Shown piece after piece: positions 23,541-35,028 of a stretch of DNA of 64,000 nucleotides (its first letter is position 1; each line of letters begins with the position of its first letter). Source of the DNA: Cheiracanthium punctorium. Taxonomy: Eukaryota; Arthropoda; Arachnida; Araneae; Cheiracanthiidae. The stretch lies in assembly GCA_038373885.1 (NCBI GenBank), contig JAWZYV010011911.1, positions 124,001-188,000 on the forward strand, written 5' to 3'. The notes beneath the pieces are model-generated. The model had not been told where the DNA came from. It saw only the letters and a list, made by a program, of their open reading frames with translations, and made no database searches. A program made the position numbers and the translations under genes.

Positions 23541-23890
23541 TTTCGACGAGATATTTTCTCTCGGAGGGCCATTATAAAGTGGCTTTAGTCAACATATATT
23601 CATTTTCATATCTCGAACCGTTTTAATGATGAAAGTCTTTGTACTTCACCTGATGAATATATGGAATACATTTTACTAATCGAGAAATTTTGTACGGGGC
23701 TGTATAAAATTTTACAGCGTAAGCTAAGATTAAAGAGACACATATTTAGGAGGGGTAGGATACACCAAGACGATTCAGATTTACGTAACAATGTGGGGGC
23801 GAAAACGTCGTCTTTGTGTACCTGTTAATACTTACTTCGGGAAAAGTGCTGAAATGTACGTCTAATTTTTTTAACCAAATTACATTAAAA
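23540..23890. repeat. Dispersed 'ACAGGGTG-family' repeat copy
   Basis: The segment CACCAAGACGATTCAGATTT...GTGTACCTGTTAATACTTAC is repeated, inverted, at about 26,050-26,130. It is related to 28,177-28,240 and, through TACCTGTTAA...TTCGTCTAATT, to 38,045-38,115. Conservation of block order at four places shows an interspersed family. The minus-strand frame at 23,606-23,791 is an artefact of the repeat. Confidence 0.6.
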
Positions 23891-24182
23891 TTGAGCACTT
23901 CTCTGACAATTTTATTAATGTGATTTTAAAAAAAATTGTTAATTAATTATAACACACAATAACAAGCCATAGATATCTGGCATGATGCTTACTTTTTCTA
24001 ATGCAGTTTTTCATGCTGATTACAAATCTGAAAACCGATTTGCTCTATCACGTCAGGTTTTGAAGGTATCAACAAAAACATATATTTTTTAATGGCCCCT
24101 TTTGTATAGTAACATATAATTTTTATGTTCATGTCCCCTTTTTTTTGGAATTTTTTCCGTTTTTTTTTTTTTTTTTTTTTTT

Positions 24183-25616
24183 AAATGCAGCGTCGAATTT
24201 TCCCATTCATTGTGACTACAGTTCAGAGCCCCTCGGAATTTTAATACCCCAATGCAAATATATAAGCTACAATCTAAAAAACACTATCCAGATATTCCCT
24301 CAGCTTCAAAGCCAATTCCACATGATCCCGTCACTTATTCAATACCAACACCACCTACAGAATTCAGAGTCAATGAAGGAAAACAAGAATAAAGTTCTGC
24401 ATCTTCTAGCAACAACTCAGACTCTTACTACCATCCTGGTGAAGATATTCACTTGATTAATAATGATGATCTTTTCGACATCGTACGGGACCTGGCACTA
24501 ACAAAAGGCCAAGCTGAACTGCTAGGTTCATGTCTGAAAGTATTTAATTTGCTATCACCAGGTACAAGAACTTCACAATTCTGACACAAAGAACTCGTGC
24601 AGGTTTTTGCAATGAGTGATAATATGTGATACTGCACGGACATCCAAGGTCTTATGTCAAGCCTAGGGGTAGAACATAGCATGGAAGCATGGTGACTGTT
24701 CATCGATTCCTCCAAGGCAAGTTTAAAGGCTGTATTATTACACAATGGGAACATGTATTCATCAGTACTGGTTGGATTTTCTGCCTATCTAAAAGAGACG
24801 TACAAAATCATGTTACTACTTCTTGAAAAAATTCACTATTCGATTACAGTTGGAATATCTGTGGTGATTTAAAAGTAATCACTATTCTCATGGGAATGCA
24901 GACAGTGTACACCAAGTACTGCTGGTTTATCTGTGAGGTGGGACAGCAGAGATAGGAAGCACCACTATATGAAGAAGAACTGGCCCATCAGAGATAAAAT
25001 ATAGACAAGCAGTAAAAACGTCCTCCGTGTGCCGTTGGTTGAGCGTGAAAAAGTTACTATGCCTCCACTTCATATAAAGCTGGGGCTCATGAAGAACTTC
25101 GTGAAGGTATTAGACAACAAATCAGATGCTTTTCGGCACCTATCCAACAAATTTTTAAAGTTATGCGAAAGTGAAAGAAGGTGTGTTTATAGGTCCACAA
25201 ATAAGGAAGAACATTGCAGACAGTCACTTCGAAGACTTACTCAGAAGTACTGAAAAAGATGCATGGTTGGCATTCAAGTCTGTTGCAGCCAATTTCCTTG
25301 GAAATAATAAATCTCCTGACTATGCAAATATTGTGCAGAAGTGCATTAGTGCGTGCAGCTTGATGGGTTGCAACATGTCCCTCAAGATTCATCTCCTCAA
25401 CTCACATCTCGATTTCTTCCCCGAGAACTTAGGTTCTGTCAGTGATGAACATGGCGAATGTTTTCATCAGGACATCTCGGTGATGGAGTCACGCTATTAG
25501 AGTCGATAATAGAGTGCAGCAATGTTGGCTGACTACTGCTGGATGCTTCAGCGCAACATGCCAAATGCTCAGCACAAACGCAAGTCTAAAACCAAGAAAT
25601 TCAAACCGAACTAACT
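24183..25616 (+). pseudogene. Pseudogene of a repeated arthropod gene family of unknown function
   Basis: Plus-strand sequence encodes, over several frames, a protein I recognise from memory as repeated in arthropod genomes under 'uncharacterized' names. Blocks in order: HCDYSSEPLGILIPQ; DDLFDIVRDLALTKGQAELL; SLKAVLLHNGN; MPPLHIKLGLMKNFVK (from 25,059); EGVFIGPQIRKNIADSHFED; NFLGNNKS; GCNMSLKIHLLNSHLDFFPE; VSDEHGECFHQDISVMESRY; MLADYCWMLQ up to a stop at 25,616. Frame changes occur near 24,285 and 25,170, and several in-frame stops lie between 24,440 and 25,010, so no intact protein is possible. A poly-T tract ending in AAATGCAG precedes it, as at an exon border. The high copy number I recall suggests a transposon-borne gene, but no domain name is claimed. 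Confidence 0.8.
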
Positions 25617-25779
25617 TTAAATTAAGGAACTTTATGTTATACCTATGTATTTTATATGTGTATTATACCTTAAACTAGATGATGCTATATAGTTTATGTT
25701 AATTAGTACTCTATTCAGCAATATGTGCTCTACGGTAACTTATTTGCGAGTTGTTTGCCTTGATACAATTTTAAACATA

Positions 25780-26166
25780 TATAAATGGTTAATATCAGAT
25801 ATCTCAAAAACGGTGGGTGATAGAGACAAACGGTTTGCATATCTTTAATTAGCATGTCTCTTGTCTTAAAATAAGTATTGGATACCAAGATATCCGCCGA
25901 AACTTTTTTTTGTTTATCAGTGTAATCAATATGTAAATGATGAAATCTGTAAAAAATGCATTAGTTTTTGAAAAACTGCATTCAAAAACTTCACTAGTAC
26001 TTAAACACTAGTACTTAAACACGTACGTACTTAAAAACTAAAGTAAATATTAACCGGCAAATGAAGACAACTTTTTCGTCCCGACATTGATAGGTGAATC
26101 TAAACCGTCTTGTTGTAATCTACCGTACTCAGAAGTTTATCCCTCTAATTTTGAATCACCCTGTAC
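25780..26166 (-). mobile_element. MITE-like repeat with ACAGGGTGATTC end
   Basis: Read on the minus strand the element starts TGTACAGGGTGATTCAAAAT at about 26,168 and continues with sequence shared in inverted orientation with 23,745-23,850. CAGGGTG tips are common on arthropod non-autonomous DNA transposons. The other end is not clear; it may lie near 25,780, where CAGATATCTCAAAAACGGTG begins. No coding capacity is seen. A small tandem repeat of ACTAGTACTTAAAC lies inside at about 25,993-26,022. Confidence 0.45.
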
Positions 26167-26169
26167 ATT

Positions 26170-27390
26170 TTATAATTAGTTAGATTTAATCTCCAAAAAA
26201 TGTTAATGAATACCATAATCTTCCTTTACTTGTAATTTATTGTATATGTTAACGATCAGCATTTAAATAATAAAACCCTTGAAAAGTGTTTTTGGGAGTG
26301 TATAAAATTATTTTTACTTATCACATATATAGAAATCAATACTCTTATTATCATTCAAAATCGTGCACACTTGGAGAATCGGAACTCATAGTATAAGAAA
26401 TGTATAAATGGCAAAGTGTCAGAAAACTAAATTTCCTATATTATTTGCTAAGATTTATTTACTTTACATACAGTTTTAAAAATCTAATCGTAAATTTCAT
26501 CTAGATTTTCTCAATCATCGTTTAAAGGATATAAAAATAAATTTTATTGTCCTTAGAGAATAACGAATGTAAACTTAATCGCTATTTATAGCATTAGAGT
26601 CAGCCAACGAAAATTCAATTAACGAAAAAGTTTCAATTTTAATGCACATATAATGAGCTAATACACCGAAATTAATTTTTACTGAATAATAAAGTGGAGT
26701 TTTTTAAATGTACTTGCAAAATTTTAGGAAAAAATATTCTTTGTAAAAATTCGGGATATTTTTTCTTGATACAAAATGAAAGAAACTGTCTTAATTAAAT
26801 TGAAACTGGAATGTTCTTTTTTTAACTTAGGTGGAACGATAAAATTGCTTAAAATGCATTTAAGGTCTCTAATTTTTAAATTTAATTATTTATACTTAAT
26901 AATTTTCAAAAAATATGATCATGCGTTTTTTTTTAATTTCGATTTTTGAACTATTTTGAATTCTTTTTAAAACTACATATATTGAAAATAACTGATTTAT
27001 CAATTAATACAGATATTTTTATTTAAATTTTAATTATGGAATTCAAACATTTGTTATATTTCTTGGCAATAATAAATTTAAGGAGAATAACTTTATGTTT
27101 TTTTTTTTTCTATGACTGCTCAAACAGAAATGCATAAAATCAAATTTCAGTAGAGCATATTTAATATAGGCATATATGCACAAGGCAATTACACATTAAA
27201 GTATACAAAAGCTGGTTCAGAATCACAGCAAAACGCCGTCTTCATAATCCTCTTAATGATTACTTTCGACAAATTGTTGAAATTTTAGTCGACATATTCT
27301 TAACAGAGTTTTGTAAACAATGAGCTTTTCTCCAAGAAGTTCATCAATGTAATGAAGCAGACTTTGTAAGCTATCAATTTTAGCCATGTG
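26170..27390. other. AT-rich sequence, no gene seen
   Basis: AT-rich DNA without recognisable genes. GTCAGCCAACGAAAATTCAA at about 26,598 resembles a degraded transposon terminus, but no partner end was found. Confidence 0.45.
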
Positions 27391-27479
27391 CATTCAATGA
27401 AGAATGTATTGCTTTGTAGAAACTACAATAATCGAAATGTTAACTTTATATACTACATACATGAAAGATAAGGGGGACA

Positions 27480-27870
27480 TAATGGTTGGTTTGCGTAGAG
27501 TCATAACATTGTCGTCAGGTTCAGGAGAGGCGAGGCGGCTCGGGACTCTGGCATAGCCCCGGCCGCCCGCTGCTAGTACTCGTAGTCGGGCCAAGTAAAA
27601 AGAGATCTTGCGGGTTTACGAAGACATAAAATTTATTTGGTTTCACATAGTTTTACATGGCAAGTGAAGTCACGAAGAATCTATGCTCCACGCTGCGTTT
27701 CAACTTATGTAACCTCGGGTCACGTGTTCTATACAGTATCACATATGCCAAAAGAGATGCAATTATTGGTTGCTAAACTGCCCGGGCCTGCTAACCTAAG
27801 GAAATTCTTTCGAGGTATGGCGACTGCAGACCGTGGGAAACAGGGGAGATATATTACTTGCGTTTGAATT
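27480..27870. other. GC- and CpG-rich unidentified patch
   Basis: GAGGCGAGGCGGCTCGGGAC and GCCCCGGCCGCCCGCTGCTA sit in otherwise AT-rich DNA. The minus strand holds a 66-codon frame (27,394-27,594) containing GGRGYARVPSRLASPEPDD, and the plus strand a 76-codon frame (27,637-27,867). Neither is recognised. It might be a 5' exon with CpG-rich leader, a piece of retrotransposon, or contamination-like inserted DNA. No splice borders or TSD support any of these. Confidence 0.3.
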
Positions 27871-27984
27871 AAATTTAGATCCTGTTACAAATCCTTTGTT
27901 AAAAATGAAAGTTACTACGCCCTGAAGAATTTTGAAGCAAGCAAATAGAAATTTTGAATTCTGAGAGGATGTTTACTTTTATAT

Positions 27985-28084
27985 GTTATATACATATAAT
28001 ATATAATAAATATACATATAATATATACCCTGTACACACACACACACACATATATATATACGTGTGTGGGGGGGCGGGAGGGGT
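27985..28084. repeat. Compound TA/CA microsatellite and G-rich tract
   Basis: TATATACATATAATATATAA repeats give way to a CA run (about 28,034-28,049), a TA run and then a G-rich tract with seven to eight Gs. This compound microsatellite abuts the left end of the foldback element that follows. Confidence 0.9.
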
Positions 28085-28550
28085 GGTGTTTCGAAACTCA
28101 TGGGCAAAAATTTAAAGGGAAGTGCCTGAGCCAAGTGGTAGGGGGTACTGTGAGCCCCCTACCACTTTTCAGGTTCAGAATCACATAGCAGCGTGGGGTC
28201 GGAAATATTGTCCTAATGTACCTGCTAATAATCATTTTGGAATAATTGTGAACTTTTGGACTATAGTTCATTAAAAACTAATGAATCTTTCACAAAAATA
28301 CTTGACTAAATTTGAATAAAAAGATGATTGATTACTAAAGTAAGGATTATACAATGTTTACAAGATTGATTATACAGTGATTATAAAATTGATTATACAA
28401 TGATTTCAATATTGATTATTAAAAGGATTATTGACGGGTAAATGAAAAGAACGTTTCCGACTCCACACCTATGTGATTCCGCCTTGGCTTCCTCTACCTT
28501 GGCTTCCTCTTAAATTTTTGCCTATGAATTTCGGAAAATCCTGTATATCG
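28085..28550. mobile_element. Foldback MITE with ~150-bp terminal inverted repeats
   Basis: The left side reads GTTTCGAAACTCATGGGCAA, AAATTTAAAGGGAAG, GAATCACATAGCAGCGTGG, GTCGGAAATATTGTCC and CCTGCTAATAATC. The right side, read on the other strand from 28,550, gives CAGGATTTTCCGAAATTCAT, AGGCAAAAATTTAAGAGGAA, GGAATCACATAGGTGTGGA, GTCGGAAACGTTC and CCCGTCAATAATCC in the same order. These are long inverted repeats around an AT core with GATTGATTATACA units. A 19-bp tandem duplication (CCTTGGCTTCCTCT words) lies in the right arm. No transposase is present, so it would be non-autonomous. The left tip is lost in the microsatellite. Confidence 0.75.
28133..28167. repeat. 13-bp perfect hairpin
   Basis: AAGTGGTAGGGGG at 28,133-28,145 pairs perfectly with CCCCCTACCACTT at 28,155-28,167 across a 9-nt loop. 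It lies inside the left arm of the foldback element. Confidence 0.95.
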
Positions 28551-28559
28551 TTACGAATT

Positions 28560-28870
28560 TCCGGGGATATCCGCTGTTCTGAGCCTTAAAATATTTCAAA
28601 ATTCGTATTCTACGCTTCAAATAGATAAATTTTGCTTTTTGTTGCATCAAAATCGGTGAACTAGAACCGGAGATACGGAGGTTTTGTTTTCCCTGGTGTT
28701 TTTCTCTGGTGGTTCTAGAAATCTCGAGAAATATTGGTCCTAGGCCTTCGGTAACTTCGCTTTTGGGGACTTATTTTTGGCGCCAAATTTGGCGATTTTT
28801 CGCCAAAATTCGCCAAGCTTTTTCTGTATTAAAATCACATAATAACCTAACATTACTCTTCTATTACGTA
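28560..28870 (+). repeat. Second copy of the 'CGCCAAATTTGGCGA' repeat family
   Basis: A block with ACTAGAACCGGAGATACGGA leads to TTTTTGGCGCCAAATTTGGC and GATTTTTCGCCAAAATTCGC near 28,775-28,812. It shares the palindromic GGCGCCAAATTTGGCGA core with the array at about 20.2-20.45 kb. A third, degraded relative lies at about 30,640-30,755. TTTGGCGCCAAA at 28,776-28,787 is a perfect palindrome. Confidence 0.7.
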
Positions 28871-28924
28871 ATCAAAATTCCCGATTTATGTGGAATCTTC
28901 GAGAAATAAACTTTTTTTTAAAGC

Positions 28925-29395
28925 TTCTTGTAGCTTCTGCGTCGACTATAAATACTAGCTGTCAGAGGTCCCAGTTCAGTGTGAATTGAGCTCTTGTGGA
29001 GTGAGTTTGCAGTGTTACGCTTTGTATTGACGAACAGAAGCAGTGTTTTGGCTTGCTTTTCGAGGCTGTTTTTAAAGTGCTGTGTGTAAATTCTTGATTG
29101 CTGAGTCTTGAGGGAATGTTAATGTTATCCCTCGAATATTTCCACTGAATTTTTACCTGTGGATGTGTTTTAATTTATGTGAGAAATACAGCATTTGTGA
29201 GGACTTCTGATCTAAGCGGAATGTTAGAAGCACACTGTTTCTTTATGCTTGTGAATCTTGTAAAGAGCTGATTGTTCGACGAAGCTCTAGAAGCAATAAA
29301 GTACTTGTTCCATCCTGTCAAGTGGACTCTTTACCCAGAACTTTCTACACAACCTGGACTTTAGAACGACAAACCCAGGAATAGCAGAGTTTTCT
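28925..29395 (+). mobile_element. LTR-like block
   Basis: CTATAAATACTAGC near 28,946 resembles a TATA box. About 30 bp downstream CCCAGTTCAGTGTG could be an initiator (TCAGT). An AATAAA lies near 29,296, followed by a GT/T-rich stretch. This promoter to polyA layout over about 370 bp, without any open frame above 60 codons, suits a solo LTR. A first exon of a host gene is the main alternative. Ends and target duplication are not identified. Confidence 0.35.
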
Positions 29396-29449
29396 GCAAC
29401 AATATTCTCTTTTTTCTCCCAATGGCAAAGGCAATACAAGGGAAAGAAG

Positions 29450-29860
29450 TAGAGCATCAAGAAAAACTAAAAAGACGACAAATTAAATACAAAGATGACA
29501 GATGACAGATGATACAAAGATAGACCGAAGTCATTGCCTCAAAAGTTGTCTCGCTTTCCAATACAACGCCGTTTCGGAGTCGCCATGGAGTGACATGTAA
29601 ACGATGAAGGTGGTCTCGATTCGTTGGCTCGTCTGTACCACCAAGAGGGCAGTTTGGGATGGTCCAAAATCCCTTAACGATGGAGCCAAGCACCGGCTTT
29701 CATGGCTCTTTCGAGGTCGAAGAGAACTTGCAGAAGTTGTAGAGCATTTTGACGTGAAACGTTGCCCGGGTATGTACCACGAGGGGGTAGGTCTACATAG
29801 CAGGTTATACAGGAGGGGTAGGTCTACCCCTCCTGTATAACCTCTCAAAATTCACATATT
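29450..29860. other. GC-richer unidentified patch with overlapping open frames
   Basis: Between about 29,530 and 29,850 composition is balanced, and open frames of 78 to 105 codons occur on both strands. I recognise none of the products. Overlap of both strands' frames over the same interval, and the palindrome at its right edge, argue for transposon-derived or random GC-rich sequence rather than a gene. Confidence 0.35.
29803..29842. repeat. 19-bp perfect palindrome, 2-nt centre
   Basis: GGTTATACAGGAGGGGTAG (29,803-29,821) is exactly inverted at 29,824-29,842 with only GT between. A related GAGGGGGTAGGTCTACATAG lies just upstream at 29,781-29,800. It could be a recent templated inversion or the closed end of a foldback element. 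Confidence 0.97.
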
Positions 29861-30026
29861 CTATTGGATCCCTTGAAAATACGGCACCTGAGTGACAGCT
29901 CTCGTTTTAAAACACTGTATTAGGATCTAAATTTCATAGAAAGGAAATTATTAAAATTATTATTTTTTCCTTGCGTTCTTTAGTCTAATAGTCACAAGAC
30001 TGCGCAAGAATTCACAGAACTAGGAG

Positions 30027-30030
<4 letters not shown>

Positions 30031-30062
<32 letters not shown>
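30031..30062. repeat. (TA)n microsatellite
   Basis: About 32 bp of pure AT/TA alternation. It gives rise to an Ile-Tyr stretch in a spurious minus-strand frame. Confidence 0.95.
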
Positions 30063-30067
<5 letters not shown>

Positions 30068-30639
30068 ACTAATAAATGAACATTTTTTAAACATGTGATA
30101 AGCTTCACATGTGATAAGCTTAAACATGTGATAGCTAAATCATCTGACCCTAGGTAATAAGAGTGCAAACACCGTCGACAGAGTGGATTTGTCGATACAT
30201 TTGCCACAGAAATCTGTGTGAAAAGCGGTTAAAAAATATGTTCTAAGCAGAAGGATCGCGACTTCCCCAGTACCCTACCGTGGATTATGATACAACAGCG
30301 ACTAGTCTACAATACCATCGAGCGGTGGCTCGTCATATTTCACGTATTCCGCTCGCTGCAACTTAACGGAATTTAGGGCGAGTCTAGTTTAGGGCAGTAC
30401 ATATTCTAACTATACCATATTCTATCTTCGCCATGTATCTTCTAACTATACTTCATCTTTATAAATACTGTTTGTAATATGCATCATAATCCACGAGTAT
30501 GCCGTGTTTGTCTTTCTTGTTCCATAAAACACTTTTCAGGATAGTAAACCGTATTAAAATTGTCCTTTGACACTGTTTACAATCTTCACCACGTATATTA
30601 TTTATATGCTTCTCCTTTGTAACAAATGTAGCATTTGCT

Positions 30640-31130
30640 AGTTTCTAGCCAAATTTGGACGATTTCGCCAAACTTGGTACAGTTTTAAGGTTCTATTTTC
30701 TGGTGCCAGACTTGACGATAAATTATCGAAAATTTCGAACCTTGGCGAATTTCAAATCTTTTACCCCCCCACGCTATCTGGCACTCTTAAGTATTTCTCT
30801 CCAAAGGCCGTAATGAGAAATATTTTTTGCAGCCCTATAAAAAGCCATAAGTCCTTTACGCACAAAAAAAGTACCGGTCGTACGACGCTGGTCTATAATA
30901 TATAGACCAAATGTGATCTCCATCCAACTAACCACAGAGGAGCTAGCGCACTTTTAAGTATTTTTCTCCATGAGCCTTATGTATAAGAAATTTTTTTTGT
31001 ATCCCTGCTAACACTGACCAATGCACACTAAAATGCATACCGGCTGTACGACGGTGGTCTGTAATATATATACTAAATATGAGCTCAATTGATTGCACCG
31101 TTACCCTATTGGAAGATGCGTCGAAAACGT
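30640..31130 (+). repeat. Degraded NTTGGCGA repeat plus 167-bp tandem pair
   Basis: GCCAAATTTGGACGATTTCG and GCCAGACTTGACGATAAATT (30,650-30,730) are degraded relatives of the CGCCAAATTTGGCGA family. Two tandem units follow. TAAGTATTTCTCTCC near 30,788 and TAAGTATTTTTCTCC near 30,955 start them 167 bp apart, and both carry ACCGG(T/C)(C/T)GTACGACG and a TGGTCT.TAATATATA block. A closing CGAAAACGTGTCGA near 31,118 is also found near 41,020. Confidence 0.75.
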
Positions 31131-31134
31131 GTCG

Positions 31135-34100
31135 AACAGGGTCATAAAAAACGTGCTTTAAAAAAACTGCGCGAAAACTTTATTAAAAAAAGAAGGTTTT
31201 GCTGAAATAATAAGAAAGGTGATGTGAAATACACCTTAAAAATAACCACATATTTACTTGGAAAAAACGCTAAAAACTGTAATTTATTTGATCACCTTGC
31301 TCCTGGGATTTAACAGACTTTAAATATCACATTTAGGATGATAAATATAATGCTTATGATAATAAACAACCAATGCAGCATCAGACGTAATAGCGTGGAA
31401 CATCCGAATGAAGTAAAAAAAATAAGAAGTTCATGAAACGCAACAAGAATCATCATTCATAAAATAACAGTTTAAGTTTTCAAGTAAATTATAGAGTCGC
31501 ATAAAGTTTATTTATATCACTCTATTAAGCATTTCCTTGCAGATTCAGTTTCCTTTTTTTGGACAAATTAATTTTTTTGATATTCTACGAAAAATATTTT
31601 GATGAATGGAGTATTCAATTCAATGACCTTGCTTTCTTTGTGATTCGATTTAAACATATTTCATCCCCAGAGGCTCAGAAATCGATAGTTATACAGTTAT
31701 GGAGAATGACTTGAAAAATATTTTTCGTAAGACATGTTACTGCACACCGTTGTCATTAGAATGTTTATCAATACGTAATTTTCTGTTGAAAGGGTTAAGT
31801 ATATATAGAATGATTTATCGTGTGATAAAATAAACTTACTTTTATTTATTAACACATGCTTTTTTCAATAATGTAATTTGATGAAAATTGCTATAAAATA
31901 GTTATACTGTAATGTAGCAAAATGTTTTGAGTGGAAATATGATATCTGCTTTATATGAAATTACTCCATTACTAAAGTAAAAGTTTACGATTCAGCTTTG
32001 ACGGTGATTGTCTATGTTAGCTGTAGGGCCTGTTTACATAGCAGTGATCCATTCGTTGGCGATAAAGTCGATGATCTCGAAAGCCATTGATGGACAGCTT
32101 ATCGACCCATAAACGTCCCTTAAATCCACTTGTGCCTTTACTGTAGACCTAATTTACAACTTAAATGTTCATCTCAAGAAACGTACAACTGAATATTCGC
32201 CCCCCTCAAAACCAGTTAATTCTTCTTAGAGGACTTGCAGATCATTGGATTTATATTATATGCTTATGGTGGTCTTTCAACCGTCTCAAACCACGTTGAC
32301 TTTACATTATATATTGAATATTAAATAACCTTTATTAAATAGACATTATCAAAGAACAATTTTCACGAATATAGTACCACAAGAAATAATTGCAGTGAAT
32401 GTTCTAAAATAGGATAATGACTTACACATGCCTGTTATGGTTTTGATCACGAAAATCAGATGACGTAGCCATATATGTACTACGCCATGGTACGCAAAGG
32501 CTTAGTGGAAGTAGGATATTAAAAATGAACCCTATAATTATTACTCAATGCCTTAAGCATTAGGCTGCCACGGCCTCAGGGATTAGATTAAATGTCTGGA
32601 ATATGAGAACTGTTTGATATTGTTAAAGTAATTTTTTTGTTTGGATTCTTTCTATGGTACGATCCAATGATATTCCCTTTATATCCGTGCTTAATTACAA
32701 CTGAAGCACACTTTTACAATTCTACATTTCTCATACAGGTCTACGAAACTATAACGGTTTAAAACTTCGATGTCAGATACATGTCTGTAGTTGATTCTAA
32801 CTCAATATTGTCGAGCATCTTGATTCTCTTGTCTAGTCATAACTACTGCATGTATTTCTTCTCCAGATCATTTCGAGACAAACTAATTTGACAAATTTAG
32901 CCTTGAATTTTTGCTGCTCTAAAATGCAGCTGTAATTCCGACTAGCTGTAATACCTGACCCGTGTCGACTGTAATTTTGCAACCTTTTAAAATTACTCAC
33001 AAGCAAAATGTTTCTTGCTTTATTAGTTATCTTGCGATTGCTTCCCACTGCATCTAGCTGGATACTATGAAGACTATTTTTACGGTCATGGAATAAATTT
33101 TGAAGGGAGTTACTGTTTGCTAAAACATAAGTATTTTAAATGCATGGTCAGAAGCGACGCTTTGAAGCACGAATACATTCAAATTGAAATACATGTAAAT
33201 AATAACATTCTTTATTTACATGACTATCGCAGTGTTCTTCATTGCAGCAACATTGACAATATATATTCAAAATTGCAACTATAAGCACTAAATATCGAAG
33301 ACTGATTCGGCGAGGAATTCTCAAGAATTCGACGATTGTGTTCAACTAAGTCAACAGGAAATTCACTTATGTCGGCCTTTAGATACTTTGTATCACTGCG
33401 GATTATTATGGTTGCAATTTGAAGCATTTTTTTTTTTACATTTCTTCAGAATAAGCAATTATGATGAATCCAACATTAAAAACGCGTACAAAAAACTATT
33501 AATCATTTAATAAGTGGCATCACCAACAAATTTTGGTCCACGACCGTGCACTCATCACATTTAATTCTTTTTATATAATTTTTACATTAATAGTGCTATT
33601 TTAAAAGTGTTCTTTAGTGCAAAATTATCTGACGGGGCTAATAGCGTTTCTACATTTAATTTTTTTATATTTTTTTTACCCAGAAATAACTACCATTTCT
33701 ATATACTTAATATTTAACAATTTAATCTTTTACAGCATCCAACAACGTAATTATACAGTGAAGACTGTAAAATATGGTACTACCGAAAAACAAAACAGAA
33801 TTACTCTGCTATAAAATCTGGTTACATCTTAAAATTTAAATATGTTGCTATACATACATTTTGCATCTTTATTTAAAACTTGTAAATTTTTAACCATAAA
33901 ATACATCTTACAGCGAATATCCTTTTCCTTTCATTTATCTATCGATTAAAAATCAGAAAAATCTAAATTTGCAAAATATTTTACTTAATTATGTTAAAAT
34001 TCAATTTCCTATTACAACTTGAATAAAAGCAGACAGACATACAGAGACATTTTATTGCCTGCTGTTCATGTTTATAGTGCCAATAATTATATTTTATGTA

Positions 34101-34850
34101 GTCTAGACTTGCAATTACTTCAGAAACCGCCGGTGAATTACACAAATGAACTGCATAACTGAGCATGCACTTCAAAATATTAAAAAAGAGAACATAACTA
34201 TTACCCAGCTTCGACAATTTATTTCTGCTCCGCAAATACCCCAATAAAAAAGAAATATGCGATCATTTTACTTGAGAATTCGCAGGACATTTTCTTTTAT
34301 AGTTTCATTAATATAAAGAAGGGAATAAAAGACTATATTAAATAGTTTCCATTGTAAAAATAGTAGAATGCACGAAACAACTGAAATTACTTAGTTATTA
34401 GTAAATAGAGTATTTTTTAATTAAAATATCTTCTTCCATTTTAATATTTAACAGCAAAAAAAGATTATATAACCCTTCGTATTAAGAATTAAAGAATATC
34501 AATGTGAAACTGTTACATTTGTCTTGTTTTAGTTAAGCAATAAATGATAAAAACTGATTAATGTAATTAAAAAATTAAGACAGAAGCCGTAATCACTAGG
34601 TATATGTCTGAGACTGTTTCATAAGAAATTAATGAATCTTTTTCAAAAGAGTACAGTATAAGCAAAACTGAAGAAAAATAATCATTCGGCAAACTTTTGG
34701 GAAGACCAGTTCTTTAATCATAAAACGGACGTCTGAAACTTCACTATTTCTCATTTTTTTAACCTCTAGTAAAGACATAGTTAGAAAGTGAGCAGAAAGC
34801 TGTATTACCGATAAAGGTGATTAAGCTGATTAAATACCACTGTGACAGTA
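31135..34850. other. AT-rich sequence, no gene seen
   Basis: Mostly AT-rich. A less AT-rich portion at about 31,990-32,240 and open frames of 62-87 codons (32,833-33,048 -, 33,148-33,427 -, 33,617-33,814 +, 33,981-34,244 -) have no recognisable domain or convincing exon borders. Confidence 0.45.
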
Positions 34851-35028
34851 AAAAAAAAAAAAACAGGACTTCCCTAGCCGTTTGGTTTGGTGTCTAATAG
34901 TGTAGATGGAATAGTGTTGACTTAGATGCATCCCGTGTAGGTGGTACGTTATCCCATCCCTCTATCGAGTTCAGTTCGTTTTTTATCCTAGTCTAAGTAA
35001 GACTTAGTTGTGTCGAATTGCTGCGATC

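Noticed and set aside
27394..27640. Minus-strand LTR with TATA and AATAAA
   Set aside because: On the minus strand the AATAAA word precedes the TATA word, the wrong order for an LTR.
29531..29848. 105-codon minus-strand gene
   Set aside because: Plus and minus frames of similar length overlap the same GC-rich patch and end in a palindrome; no recognisable protein.
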